Notes: generated by a model from the sequence alone, not told the origin. 64,000 nucleotides of DNA from Roridomyces roridus (GCA_029378245.1 JARKIF010000012.1:1612001-1676000), one strand, 5' to 3'; shown: positions 33,071 through 45,522, counted from the stretch's first letter. Translations and numbers: made by a program.

Positions 33071-34105
33071 GTCGCTGAGAGTGAAGATTAGCATGGTAGT
33101 GCGAAGAAGAGTGACTCGACGCACGAGAAACGTGGACGTTCGGGACAAGGGTAAAGGCGGTGCTGACAGATGTCATTTCCGGCACCGGCATGATTCCTAG
33201 ATCTACGGATCGCAGAGAGGCATCACTTTGCCACAACCGCTGTACCTTAACCTGGCTTTGAGGCCATTGCTCGCGCATGGCAGGTACGATTCCAGCTTTG
33301 AGTCTTCAATTGAGATCAATCATTGTACTCAGCTCCCGGCCAGATTTACAGTACACTAGGCTACATATGTAAGTACGTTGTATACGTCCGCAGAGTGGCA
33401 ACCAAATCACCCTTCTTTTTTGGATGCCAGTGGGCCATGGTCACACCCACAAGGATGCCGAGACAAGCCGAAGTGATACCGGCACCACGGACAAGCATAA
33501 TCCAGTCTAAACCCAGGCAGATGACAGCGGCACAGTGACGGCAACCAACCATGGCACTGGGATCAGTCGGATCAGAAACAGGCCGGCAGTGCCGCAAGAC
33601 ACGACTGACTGCCGAGAACCGATCATGCCGATGTTCAGGCCGAGTCGATTGGCTCACGGTACTTCCCGACAATGCCGCAGACAGTAAGTAGCTGTCGGAG
33701 TCTCTCCCTAATCAATTGAGTTCAAAAGGGCCTGGGCGGCATCCGCAGATCCGAAAGCGGCTTGAGAGCCGGTTTATGACGGTTAGATCTGGAAATTCCG
33801 ACAATCAGCCGGCGCCGAGGTCATGTGGGGTCGTATTCTGATGGCAAAGGGGGGATAAAAAGAACGATTCCTAAACAGGTTAGGAATCGTAAACTTGTAG
33901 TTCAATTCCAGCGTCGTCGATGTAGCTTTCGCCTCGCAGCCGGAGTAATAGACCCGCGTTCCGAGGGAGTTCCTGTCACACAGGGTCAGGGAGAAAAGCA
34001 TCCGCTACCTGACGGCGGAGAGGATACTTACATCTGATAACACCGGCGTCTTCGCAGCAGCGCAGCAGCCCTTGCCAAGCCCTTGCACTCGGCTTATCCG
34101 GTTGG
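33071..34105. other. Intergenic between divergent F-box and DUF6534 genes
   Basis: About 1 kb with no convincing gene. A short hydrophobic frame near 33,400-33,600 (minus) lacks support. Confidence 0.45.
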
Positions 34106-35800
34106 AATGTCTTTCGAAGAACTCGGACAGCTACAGCCGGATCAGAAAACCAACGCCTTTATGATGCAGGACGGGACGGAACGATAGTGGGGAGTCTCAT
34201 ATCCCTCGATCAGGGCCCCTTTGCACCTCTTTGGAACGCTCCCCCTCGACCTTCCCTTTACCTTACCCACCATGTCGACGGCGCTCCCGTTCTCGTTGGA
34301 CAAAGTCATCGGGTATGGATCCAACACTCCAGTGTCCGTCCTTCTAAACCAATTTGCAGCGCCCTCATGATAGGTTCATGGGTGAACAGCATTCTCTATG
34401 TCCTCGAGTGGGTCGAGGTCTACCGATACTACCAAATCGGTAGCAAGGACTCGATTTTCAGCAAACTCACCGTCGGGGCAGCCCTCGCCGTCGACACTGT
34501 GTCTGTGGCAGCGAACTACGGAATAGTATACGGCGTACGTCTCACATCCTTGCAGTGTTTTTTTCTCCTGACTTGATCTTACAGTACTGTGTCACTCATT
34601 TGGGCGAACCGTCGTATATCTTCTTCACAAACGGAGCCCTCTACCTCTACGTGATCACAACCGGGGTGACGGCCTTCATCACTCAGACTTGGCTCATCTT
34701 CCGTTGCATGCGAGCGTGCGTGCATTCGTCTTTAAATTTCTACCCAACCTCTGTGACTCACCTAGCTTTTTGCAGGACGAAGCAATACATAGTGTCGATC
34801 CTGATGGCGCTAACTGCTGGTGCTGCTGTGCGTTCTTTTGACACGTCGCGCTCTTTCGTTTCTCACCCTCATTCAGCTGGCCGGATGTATCGTCACCACC
34901 TTCCTCATCATCAAGTACCCCAACGCAGAAGAACGCCACCGTGTCATCAACTCGGTCACTCTCTGGCTCGTCGCCTCCGCTTGCGTGGATGTCGCAGTCG
35001 CAATGACGGTCCGCTCCTAATTACCCAATCTCACGTCTCACTCTGACCGCCCAATGTAGCTCCTCTGGCAACTTCGAACCATGACTCGGACATCCGCATT
35101 CCAAAAAACGCGCAGCGTCATCACACGAATCAGTCGCATTACCCTCCAAACCGGCACTCTGACCTCCCTCCTCGCCGTCCTCGTCCTCGTCACATTCCTC
35201 GCCGACAAAGCCAGTAACGTCACCATCATGTTCGGATACATCCTCAGTCGGTGTTACACCCTCACTCTGTTGTACAACCTCAACCTGCGATCTCGCATCG
35301 TGGGTCACGGCTCCGATGCCAATTCGGGTGGATTGCCTGGGCATGGTCATGGAAATCGTCCGCAGACTCGGCCTTATAGGACGCCCTGTCAAACCGAGTC
35401 TCTTGGTGGCATCCGTGCGTTTCCCTTCCCTCCGTTTCTTCCGTTGTTTTGCCTGAGGCTTACACGCCGAACACAGACGTCCATCGTACGGCTATTGTCC
35501 GGATCGACGAAGGAACTGGAGCTGAAGATACCGAGCCCCGTCCCTCCTCTCTCCAGACCGAGGATCTGAATCCCTCGGTTTTGTATGCTGATAAACAATC
35601 GGGGCGGGTCTAGCCTGCTTTACACGATACAAATGTTCGATTACATGTACTACAAAGTTGAAACTTACATAAAACTCGGGTCAATTTTCGTAAAGGGCGA
35701 GCATCGTGAACAACACATTTGCACCCAATTGCTCAGTTCATGGACTGGAAGTCGTCATGAAATGCACAATCCTAGTGAATTTGCAGTGCCCTCGGACTGA
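34106..35800 (+). repeat. Right arm of the large inverted duplication
   Basis: Inverted copy of 690-2460; see that entry. The match starts at the sequence GGAATGTCTTTCGAAGA and ends in the AGTGCCCTCGGACTG region. Confidence 0.85.
34272..35613 (+). CDS. DUF6534 multi-pass membrane protein, copy 2
   Basis: Paralogue of 915-2245 in inverted orientation. Exons as read: 34272-34312, 34360-34534, 34585-34715, then from 34776 onward with two more short introns (one donor at GTGCGTTC, one at GTCCGC). The first join gives K-V-I-G-A-L-M-I-G-S-W. Helices and the late motif Y-T-L-T-L-L-Y-N-L-N-L-R-S-R are conserved. The C-terminal tail again has two open frames, ending at 35569 or 35613; the second gives an acidic tail. 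A 21-bp deletion relative to copy 1 keeps both frames open. The N-terminal exon and promoter flank are well conserved, so both copies may be expressed. Confidence 0.8.
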
Positions 35801-36168
35801 ACTGGTTGTCCTGCGTTCGACTCACAGTCCGACCCTGCTGCGTTTGATACTCTCTCATATTTTGCATCTCCATGCATGTGTTCAATCATGTGGTACTTAA
35901 TAGGTTTTCTGCAGCGGCTCATCACATCCCAGTGTGATAAATCTGGTGAATGACGGTCAATCATTGCAATGGTCGCCAAGGGCTCTAATTCGTACATTCC
36001 TTTCCCGTAGGCAGAAAACATCAGCAAAAATATCGGCTACACTTCAGGACCGTAGTGATTTTGGAGTGCGCGGGCAATATCTACGGTCTCATTATTGTGG
36101 CAAGTACATACTCTATTTTGCATCTCAAACCAAACCACCAAATCATACACATCCGACCCACAGCTAGA
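35801..36168. other. Intergenic, no gene recognised
   Basis: Short A/T-richer spacer between convergent genes. Confidence 0.4.
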
Positions 36169-37876
36169 TCATATCGCCACAAACAACTTCCTCTCCTTCG
36201 TCAACCTCGCAGCAAAGAAGAACGCCGAGCCCACGAGACCCATGATTCCCTGGGCGCATTCGCATTCGTCGTCAGGGAAAGGAAGCGAATCAAGGAAGAG
36301 GGAGACTCACAGAAAACAATATAAGATGCTGGAAATTCTTCACCGTCGGCGTCGTGATGAACACCCCCCCAATCGGCGTACCCGCAAACGCGCCCGTGGA
36401 CATGAACACAAACGCCATACCGATGCGGGCGCCCACTTCAGAGATGGGGGATATTTGGATCACACATGGCTGTTGCGGCGTCGATAAGTAAGTGGAGACG
36501 AAAGGAGAGAGGAGGGACGCACGGAGAGCAAAGAAAAGAACGGCCCAGAAGCGAAGCCGTATACTGCCGCGAACGCTATGAGATTCGGCTGGTCGGTCGA
36601 CGTGTACCACAGTGCGAGGATGAATATCCCAGAAAGCGCTGTCGAGATCGATATGACGTTGAATCTGTCCTTGTCTCTCAGCGCCCCTTACTCAGATCAA
36701 AAAGACACGGCAGACGCACCTCCCAACTCGATCAGCGATAAACGCCGGCCCAATCCGCCCAAAAATCGCCGTCGCACACGCAATCGGGAGATAATACGGC
36801 GTGATAGCGCTAACCTCCCCACCATTCGCAGCAGCCCCATACAACCCGACGAAGAAGAACGGATTGAAAGTCGAAAAGACGGAGAACCAACCCGCGACGC
36901 AGAGGAGGGTGTATGTGGGGTCGCGGAAGGCCCGGAAGGCGAATAATTGGGAGAGACGTGGGAGGGGTTTGCGTGGGCGGGGAGTGGTTATTGTGATGGA
37001 GGCGATCGCATAGCAGCCGAGGACGATGAAGGCGATGGCGCGGACTGTCCAGCCTGGAGGTAATTGAGCACTGGGAGAGGGGGATTGGGAGGGAGCGCAC
37101 CGAATCCGATCCGTGGGATGAGTTTGACGAGCATGACGGGGAAGATGATACCTCCTGCGCTGGCAAAACCGACTGGGAATCCTATGGCGAACGCTAGTCG
37201 TCGCTTGAACCAGTGAGCACACACGGCGAGTGCGGGGAAGAATCTGTTTAATCCGTTTCATCTGTCTGTGGATTTCGAGACACTGCGAAACGCACCCGAA
37301 TGAAGCACCGAGGCTGAAAAGGACGGCATGCGTGAGGAATTGCTGGTAAATGTGTTGCGGTTTTGTCAAGGACAGCATGAAGAAGCTGAACGATGTCACG
37401 ATGCCGCTGGCGGGAATCATGTATCGCGGTCCATAGGCGTCGAATAGAGCTCCGGACAACCCAGCGACTGCAATTCAAGATCAAAGGAGGGACGGGTGCG
37501 AACAGAGGAGAGCGCACAGATGTATAGTATGAAGATTTGAATGGCGCCAATCATGCTTATTAGTGTGGCGGAATAGTTCGTGAGGTATGTATCTGAATAA
37601 TAGTCGTTGAAAGCGCCATAGCCATTCACCGTGCTGCGAGGCAAGTCAGCAAGAAGCCCCTGAAGGATGAGCCAACACGCACCCGAACGTAGAGAACGCC
37701 ACCAAGGACGTCCCAAGTATCGTCAACCACGCGGCGAGGCCACCGTCTGGCGGTGGTGCAATGACTGGCGTCATGGGAAGCTCCTTTCCTCCAGGCTGCC
37801 CCTCTGCTTTTTCAGCGTCCCTTGCAGTCTCCATCGTGAGTGTCGGAGAAACGCTTGTCCTTGACTGTGTGGTCAT
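36169..37876 (-). CDS. MFS transporter, monocarboxylate-porter type
   Basis: About seven exons, roughly 430-450 residues. The N-terminus is hydrophilic, then P-D-G-G-L-A-A-W, the family's signature before helix 1 (known for MCT-like fungal transporters), then L-G-T-S-L-V-A-F-S-T-F-G. After an intron (acceptor near 37,634) comes V-N-G-Y-G-A-F-N-D-Y-Y. Further helices include FSFFMLSLTKPQHIYQQF, FAIGFPVGFASAGGIIFP, AIAFIVLGCYAIASI and a late I-G-M-A-F-V-F-M-S-T-G-A-F-A-G-T-P-I-G-G. The last exon reads G-I-M-G-L-V-G-S-A-F-F-F-A-A-R-L and stops at 36169. It looks complete. Substrates of fungal members range from monocarboxylates to riboflavin and are not predictable here. Confidence 0.85.
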
Positions 37877-38944
37877 CGTGGGTGAACGGTGCCTCGGGTG
37901 GAGCGCGTCCTGTGGTGGGCTCGTCTTTCGCTTATGAGCGGGACTCGGAAGAGAAACGGAATAAGTAGCTGCTGAGAAATTTCCTTGGTAAGGCAGGTCA
38001 TGTGTGATCGACAGCCGAAGATGGAAGCAGTTGCCCGTCGGCTATTCGGTCCGATCTTATCGCGTTTCAATTTCAATTTTCCAACATCAGGCTGAATGTA
38101 ACAGCACGACTGCAAGTAGCTGTAAGTTGACTGCAAAGGACTAGAAAATGAACGCTCGAGAAATCGGTGGCAGCAGCCGGATAAACGGACGAGAAGATGT
38201 TCATCAGGGGATTGAGGTTTCCATCCGCTTCGAAATTTGGTAAAGACTGCAACTGTTCTATTATGTATCCGTACGCAAGCTCTTAAGCTCTGAACCCGTG
38301 ACTCAGACTCCCCTTCGGCTGAACTTTCAAGCAGCGAGGAAACACTCCACCAGTGAATCTGAGATCTCGAGAGAAACATGAGGTACTACTATCATTCCCT
38401 CAACGAAGACATTCCCTCAACGAAGAACATTACGGGCGTGGGATTAGCACAGGGAATCCAGTATTTCCGTCCCTGAGAGACAGAGGCCCCGTCGGGCGCC
38501 AAATGATTCGGCCAAGGTTTCAATCGTATCCGCAGCGGGCGCACGGGCCACGGCGGCGGAGCATGCTGCACCAATGGAATGGAGAAAGCGGCGCACGGTC
38601 GGGCATGGCCGAAGGCCAAAACGCGCAGTCTGCGCAGTCATTGACAGCTTGCTGCTGCGCACTGGGAAAAAAAAGAAGCACCTTCTCGGGAAAGTTGGTA
38701 AAAGCAGAGGCAGATCTTATGGTATGACAGTCAGCCCGCAGATCATTGGGGCCAGATACCAAAACAAGTAAGTATATGTCGCTCCTGCAGCTCCAGATGC
38801 CAGTGATACAGCAGTGGTAAAGAAATCCCGGTCGATTATATCCAACAGACTTGCACGTAACTTAAGGCGAGTGCGACACTGCCACCCGATCCGCTTCCAC
38901 TCGGAACCGGATGCAATCAAGTTCTCCCGACAGCCACCACCACG
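37877..38944. other. Intergenic, no gene recognised
   Basis: Just over 1 kb between two divergent genes; it probably holds both promoters. No convincing exon. Confidence 0.45.
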
Positions 38945-39865
38945 ATGCCCGACGATGAAGAACTGCCGCTCCTCCCGCCGGAGCTGGAGCGATACGTATT
39001 TGAGATCGCGGTCCTGCATCACCCCCAGTGCATGCGTAGGTTACTTCCCGTCGCGCGCCGTGTGAGGATCTGGTCCGTCATTATTCAGATGGCTGCTTAC
39101 AGATCCGCTCAAAAAAACACTCTCAGGATTGAACCTATCCTCTACAGATCACTCACAATATACGGTATCCGCACCGAACTCGATCTGCAAGATCCTCCCT
39201 TCCGATATCTCATGCGTAGTGCGGAAAGATTGCTGACCTCCAAGCCGGCGTCCTTCTTCCAAGCCACCGTCCGACAAATCTGCTTCCCCGAGTTCACGCA
39301 TGTCGACCGGATCATCGACATCTTGTCGGTTTGCAGCGGCACCACCAGTCTCTCCCTGGCGCCCCAAGCAAGCCGCGGCGGCACCGCCCTCCTCGACGCT
39401 CTGTCGGCCCTTCCCTTACAACGTCTCTCCGCTTTCTTCAGCGTCCTATTCCGCTCCAGCCGCACGCCCTTCACCCACGCCCTCTTTGCCCACATCACGC
39501 ATATCGAGTTCCACGACTGGCGGTACGACGGGTGGGATGCCTGGACTGGACTCGTGCAAGTACCCCATCTTACGCATTTGGCGTTCTACGTCGGTAGAAT
39601 CACCAATGAAGTCTGTGTCGGCACTTTGACCCATTGCACCCGCCTCGCTGCGTTGGTTCTCCGCTGTGAACGGGGCGAGTCGCACCTTTTGCAGCTTCAT
39701 CGCGGGGAAGGGGTGGAACTTGTGGCAGACCCGCGATTTGTGATGATCTCGGTTCAGGATCGATTGCTGGATTGGCAGATGGGTGGGCGCGGTGGGAGGG
39801 ACTTCTGGGCTGAGGCTGATGAGCTGATTGTGCGACGGCGCGCAGGGCTGACGGCTCGTGAGTGA
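38945..39865 (+). CDS. F-box-like/LRR-type protein
   Basis: The N-terminus L-P-L-L-P-P-E-L-E-R-Y-V-F-E-I-A is an F-box-like start common in Agaricomycetes. A 54-nt in-frame intron (about 39,073-39,126, ending CTCTCAG) is likely, because its removal gives A-R-R-V-R-I-W-I-E-P-I-L-Y-R-S-L, the conserved sequence after the box; the donor GTCCGT is weak. The body has leucine-rich segments (L-T-H-L-A-F-Y-V and C-T-R-L-A-A-L-V-L-R-C). The spliced product is about 288 residues, ending at a stop at 39863-39865. The role is presumably as a substrate adaptor; the target is unknown. Confidence 0.75.
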   Translation: MPDDEELPLLPPELERYVFEIAVLHHPQCMRRLLPVARRVRIWSVIIQMAAYRSAQKNTLRIEPILYRSLTIYGIRTELDLQDPPFRYLMRSAERLLTSKPASFFQATVRQICFPEFTHVDRIIDILSVCSGTTSLSLAPQASRGGTALLDALSALPLQRLSAFFSVLFRSSRTPFTHALFAHITHIEFHDWRYDGWDAWTGLVQVPHLTHLAFYVGRITNEVCVGTLTHCTRLAALVLRCERGESHLLQLHRGEGVELVADPRFVMISVQDRLLDWQMGGRGGRDFWAEADELIVRRRAGLTARE

Positions 39866-40690
39866 TGGCTTGGATTGCGTCCTTTTTGCTGACCTGCGCT
39901 TGCAGAATATTATATCCTTGATTCGTAGCTGCTTCCGACCAAGCCCTGAAGCTACGTACAGCTACATCTCGGCCGCGTGATCCTTTTCCCTTGGGCGCCC
40001 CGTCCCAAGCGTCCATCTTCGAGATCACCCGCCAGTGTATTGCCTCCATCACGGCGTTCGGCCATTCAACGCCATGCCTCTATTGGCTCAGCGGAATTTC
40101 ACTATGGCGCCCACATTGCTATGTGCCTATCGAACCCGTGTGTTGGTAGCGTCTCTGGATACTTCCTGTGGGGAATTGCTCCCGATGAGCGCTGATGCAA
40201 CTGCCATGGTTCTCTCCGCCTTTCGTCGCCGCAGAGGTACATCGGCGGATCGTTTCTATTAGATTTTTCAACGGCGTCTCAACGGGATGTCAGGTCTTTC
40301 TAATTACTTCCATTTACCGGAAGCTGAGGATCTTGGACAACGGTTGCACACTACCGCCCGCGTCGTTAGGGGTTTCAAGGAGGACTCGGTTTGACATTAC
40401 CCCGCCCCGCGCTCCTGGGTACGAGCATGCTGTATTCCAGCTAGTAGTACTACTGCCGGGACTCGGGACGCCATTAATCACTGGGATTCTTGAGTCCGAA
40501 CGGGAGTCGATCTTTGATACGCATTCCCCAAACCCGCGGCTTCGGATTCGTTCACACGGATCCGGACGTTAAAAGGGCGCGCAAAAGCCCTTCTTCGACG
40601 TCGAGCCAGTCTCACGTCTCCCTTTCCTTCAAACCAACCCTCTTTTTCGCCGAGCTAGTCTCACCTTTGATTTCGATTTAACATTCCAAG
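39866..40690. other. Intergenic, no gene recognised
   Basis: About 820 bases upstream of the secreted-protein gene without a convincing exon. Confidence 0.45.
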
Positions 40691-41380
40691 ATGGTCTTCT
40701 TCGCTGCTAGGTGAGTCCCCTGCTCAGTGCTCTGGATGCAAGGATGCTAACCCGTTTTCCTTAAGCCTCCTCATCGCCGCGTGCGCGCTCCAATCCGCCA
40801 CTGCGCTCACTCTCGACACCCCAGGCAATGCGTTCGCCGACGGGGCGCTTAACGTCAGCTGGACGACTGTGAAAGGGGATCCGTGAGTGCTCCTCCGTTC
40901 TCCGCGCTCCAGAGTAAACCGTTAACCGTCTCCGTGACTCAGCGCCTTCACACTTATCCTCGAGAGTGCCGAACCCGTCGACGTGGCTACGGGCATTAAA
41001 CCCGAAACGCTAAACACTACCGTCACTCTTGGGCAAGTTGCTCCAGGGTAAGTACTTGCACCCATCCATCCATCCACATGAGAACGCTGACCGCCGACTT
41101 CCTCGTCAGACTCTACCGCCTCCAAGCTGTCGAGGCCGATGACATCGAGAACCTGCTCTCCACTTCTGGCGCCTTCCAAGTCTTCTCGGACGAGGCGGAT
41201 TGCGGGCCTGCGACGGTCACTGTTACTCTTACACCTCCGGTTACGGTTGCGGGGGCTACGGCCACAGCCACAGCCACAGCCACAGCCACCCCTGCAGCTA
41301 CGCAGACAGCTCTCGCTGTCAAGGGAGGGCAGGGCAAAGGCCGCAAGCATGGCTTTAAATTCGGTCGGGAGGCTAACTGA
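40691..41380 (+). CDS. Secreted KNH/Kre9-like protein
   Basis: Four exons: 40691-40710, 40766-40882, 40943-41047 and 41110-41380; phases match at every junction. The signal peptide (MVFFAASLLIAACALQSATA) is split by the first intron. Next comes L-T-L-D-T-P-G-N-A-F then L-N-V-S-W-T-T-V-K-G-D-P, the beta-sandwich opening seen in many basidiomycete extracellular KNH-type proteins. The C-terminal part has an alternating (A-T) run coded by a CCACAG-type microsatellite at about 41,255-41,290, then a basic tail (K-G-G-Q-G-K-G-R-K-H). About 170 residues. It is probably secreted to the wall; no GPI signal is visible. Confidence 0.75.
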
Positions 41381-41433
41381 CGAGTTCATGATACCCCGCT
41401 CTGATGCATGTTATCCTCGATACGAAAGTGGCT

Positions 41434-44400
41434 TCACCTGTACCTTCCACATAACCAAGCTAATTAGCCTGGTACCTGTATGCGTGGTACCAGGCTAAGT
41501 AGCCTGGTTGCTGCAATCCCGCGCATGCTTTCGTTTATGCTTCCGATATGCTTTCGACCTTCGCCAAGTCCTGCTGCAGGGGACTTGGTACAATTCTGTG
41601 GTGGGTGAGGTCCTGTGATTTGGCCCGCCCTCCCGAAGCCCGCCCTCCCGCCATCAGAAATTGATGGCCAGATCAATTACTGATGAAAAAGTGAAAATTT
41701 CCAAATCAAAGATTAACTGTGATATCAGCATCACAGTGATTGATAGCATCAAAAAAAAACGAAATTGTAGAGCAGATCAAGGGCTACAAGACTCTCCTAT
41801 AATATTGTAGCCAAAATGCATCTGGTCTCACAGGAAAACACAAATGATTGAGCCTTGGGATGATGCTGATGGCTTTGTGATCACCATTCAGTGATTGATA
41901 CAATGATGTGGACCACCGGGGAGAAGGAACCCCCACAATGGCACCATGCATTGTTACTCCAGTCTAGTTGTTGTATCTCCTTTCTGCTTTTCTTCTTTTT
42001 ATCAACAGGTCAGTGGTTCAATTCCCCCTACCGGTGAACCCTTTTCCTGCTCACTCTGTTGGCTTGGAACTCACCTACACCTTGTCTTTAGCAATGGTAC
42101 TTACATTTATGAAGCCCCAGGACATAAAGGGCCCCAAGGGTGCCTCAAATCACTCTGACATTGTGGCATGACCTAATTGGGAACCACTACTCCCAAGTCC
42201 CAAATAGGCAATTTTGCATGATTCTGCTCTTATTGCCCCTCCACTCCAGAGTTCTGGGTAGTTTTAAGGTTCTAAACTATACTTTAGCTTACCCTCTATC
42301 CTTTGAACTATCTTTCCTTGAAGGAGAATGCTTATACCTGACTACAATGGCCAAATGGGCTGATTTTTCTGGTGCTCAAGATATCATTTGAAATTATGGT
42401 TCAAAGTGGCTTAATGTCTCCCTCAACAGTCAATGATATGCATAGGATGTCAGAGACTCAATTACAGAAGGGTGGAAGCCTTAGAGTAGCCAATATATGT
42501 GCATTGATTCCAATGCTGATCTGAGTGTCTACAGTGAAGATGGCACTTGACTGCCTCTATCCCTTGTCCATGAAGTTTAATGGGGATATCCAGACAGTTT
42601 TTCACTTACCTGCCATCACCAGGGTCATGGCTACAAGCAGTTTGGAACCCAACTTGGTGAAATCTGGTGTTTGGATGGTTGCACATTTTTCCTAGGAGAT
42701 GGATTAAGTTCAGGCAGTCAGGAGGTGTTTAATGAGTACCTAGGACAAGTTGAAGCCAGAATATATATCAAGGTTCAAGCAGGAACTTCAATTATACACA
42801 AGATCAACTGGACCTGATTCCATTGATATTGGCCTTCATGGTCAGTTCCATGCTCCATAGACATTGGAAATGAGTTCTCCTTGAAATTCTGGTCCAGAAA
42901 ATGTATAAAACCTTCTCAACTGGTGGAGATTTACATGAGTACTGGTGCAGACTCGAGTGAAACTTGAGTAACATAAGGGTACCTTGCTACCAGTGCCGGG
43001 TTCATCATACATTGTGCATATCTCAACAACCAAGCACACAGGTCATGTAAAATTAGATATATTCGGAATCCCCTCAGCCAGGAGAGTTCATTTGGGCATG
43101 CCATCAGCCCTTTTGAGCAACACACAGAGCCAGAATCCCTGCATCACTCCTCAGATCACCCCCTTTGATTGAGTGGTATTCCATACCCAGAAGAGTGATC
43201 CCAGCATCCAGAGATCACAAATGCGTCCATATGAACTTCATGACCTGAATTCAACACCAACTAACACCCCTCACCCATCTAAATGTGCCTGTATTTCCCC
43301 AAGCTGAATTTGAGTACATTGAGCCTTCAGACACAAGGGTGACCTTAGAATTGGATGATTTACTATGACTTTAGTGCCAAACTAAATTTCAAAGCCCTTT
43401 GCAGCACTCCCTTCCAGCATTAATAAAGCTCTGGCTGGGAATTGATTTCCCATCAGGCAAGGCCTTTGAGAAGCTTAGGATGCCAGATGTGACAGAGACC
43501 AAGTGAATAGACAGTCTTGGGGTTATATCCAACATATATGAACGGTTTACTAGCACAGGGAGTACTAAACATTTACAGGATCACAGAGATTTGTTGTGCA
43601 GGGAAACCATTGATTTATCAGGCTGGTTCAACTGCCAGAGGGGTTGTCAACAGTGGAAGGGTATACCATAGTCCATGAGGAAGGTATTAGAATCTTAGTT
43701 GCCAGCAAGATTGGCCCAGAACTTATGCCATAGGCAAAACTTTCTATTTGGGGTGCTAGGAGTAGTGCTCCCAATTGGGAAGCAGCATCAAACCAGTGTG
43801 ATTGCATGCTCTGAGGGGCACACACTGAGATATGAAGTTGACATTGGCATACTACACTATTAGACTGAGCAGAAGAGCAAGGTAAGTGGTGCTTATTTCA
43901 AAAAAAGAAGGCAAAGGCCGACCAGAAGAATTGAACCTGTGACCTTGTGGCAAAAAGGGACAGGACAGGGAGACAATGTAACAGGTAGACTAGTTGAGAC
44001 ATATGGGTACCTGGATTGGGGCCTCCATCACCACGCGAAGGCATTCATTGAATCAATCACCAGCACCCATTGATTCATCACCAAGATAGATTCTTGATCA
44101 TTTCTTTGTTTCTGAGAGAGCAAATGGATCTTAGCTACAACATTATAGGAGAGTCTTGTAGCCCTTGATCTGCTCTACAATTTCGTTGTTTGATGCTATC
44201 AATCACTGTGATGCTGATATCACAGTTGATCTTTGATTTGGAAATTTTCACTCTTTTCATCAGTAATTGATCCGGCCATCAATTTCTGATGGCGGGAGGG
44301 CGGGCTTCGGGAGGGCGGGCCAAATCACAGGACCTCACCCACCACAGAATTGCACCAAGTCCCCTGCAGCAGGACTTGGAGAAGGTCGAAAGCATATCGG

Positions 44401-44508
44401 AAGCATAAACGAAAGCATGCACGAGATTGCAGCAACCAGGCTACTTAGCCTGGTACCACGCATACAGGTACCAGGCTAATTAGCTTGGTTATGTGGAAGG
44501 TACAGGTG
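41434..44508. mobile_element. Long-TIR DNA transposon relic, CpG-poor
   Basis: A 3-kb element with terminal inverted repeats of about 390 bp (41,434-41,823 and 44,110-44,508). They begin CACCTGTACCTTCCACATAA and include repeated GGTACCAGGCTAAG motifs. The interior (41,824-44,110) has no ORF longer than about 90 codons and almost no CG dinucleotides, in contrast to the CG-rich surroundings. That is the pattern left by deamination of methylated cytosines. No target duplication could be recognised at its ends, and the transposase family cannot be named. On the right it abuts the truncated end of a Gypsy element. Confidence 0.75.
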
Positions 44509-44597
44509 CGGAGCCCATGGCTTCTCCCCATGTGATCAGTTGTCCAAGCAGACCAGCCTGAAGTGCTTGTACCACCGATGGATATTGGGGAGATACG

Positions 44598-45522
44598 CTA
44601 CATGAGCCCGAACAATTCACACTTTGGTTGCGAGTAATTGACTTCCCTCTCTGTTAGTGTGATTGACGCGAACCTCGCGTACCACCTCTTGGTCGGGTCC
44701 TCGGGGTCTACTTGGTAGATAATTAACCCCACGGCCCTCCAAGACGTGTCCACTTGCAATACTATGTCCGAATCCAGCTCATAATCCAGAGGCTTGAGTG
44801 CCTTACAATCTTTGAGCGCTTCTCGAACATCCGCTTGTGCCTTATCATGGGCTTCCCCCCATTCAAAAGGTATTTCCTTCTTCGTTAGGTCATTTATTGG
44901 ACCTAGGATTTTCGCAAAGTCCTTTATGTAGGACCGGAGGACGCCAACTGTACCGAGGTATGACTTGACTTGTGTAAAGTTCGCCAATTTTCCCCACTGC
45001 ATGATGACATCAATCCGTTTAGGATCCGCGATCCTGCCCTCATAAGTACACATATGACCAACAACTTCAAATGTGCCTTTGCAAAGTACTGCTTTCTTTC
45101 CTGAAAATGTTCCTCCAGCATAGATCATTCTAGCAACAACCCTGTTCAAATGTTTGAAAGTGTTCCCACACGAAGCGTCTGATGCCTTTGTTTTCGGCTA
45201 TGCGCTCATAGTCTCCGTCCTTAGTCTCGTATCGAGTCTTAGGTCCGCGGATAGGTACATCATCAATGTAGGGGATGGTGACATGAGGTACTTCATCCCT
45301 GAGAATATAGGTAACATCATCATGGAAAATGGGAACCGAATTGGTCCAGCCCATGGGTAGCTTTACTAATCTCATGGCTCCAAAGGGAGTCTGAAACGTT
45401 GTATAGTCCCTCGAACCTTCTGCGAGGTCTCGATTGTCATATCCTACGAACATATCTAATGCTCCTCCGCAAGCGCGTCCTGCCTGTGCATTTGGAATGG
45501 TTGGATGCTTCATGAAAGTCAA
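44598..45522 (-). pseudogene. Reverse transcriptase/RNase H fragment
   Basis: The upstream piece has T-F-Q-T-P-F-G-A-M-R-L-V-K-L-P-M-G-W-T-N and the catalytic P-Y-I-D-D-V. A frameshift near 45,140 leads into the continuing frame (R-M-I-Y-A-G-G-T-F-S-G-K-K, then Y-S-Q-P-K-C-E-L-F-G-L). The frame stops where RNase H should continue. The N-terminal fingers of the polymerase are missing. It is not functional. Confidence 0.85.

Noticed and set aside
33361..33672. Hydrophobic 103-codon frame, minus strand
   Set aside because: One membrane-like stretch only, no family resemblance and no exon context.
41990..43990. tRNA-like B-box sequences (GGTTCAATTC) inside the long-TIR element
   Set aside because: No A box at the right distance and no cloverleaf could be drawn; at most SINE or tRNA debris.
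41824..44110. Assignment of the long-TIR element to a named superfamily
   Set aside because: No transposase motif survives and no target duplication was found.
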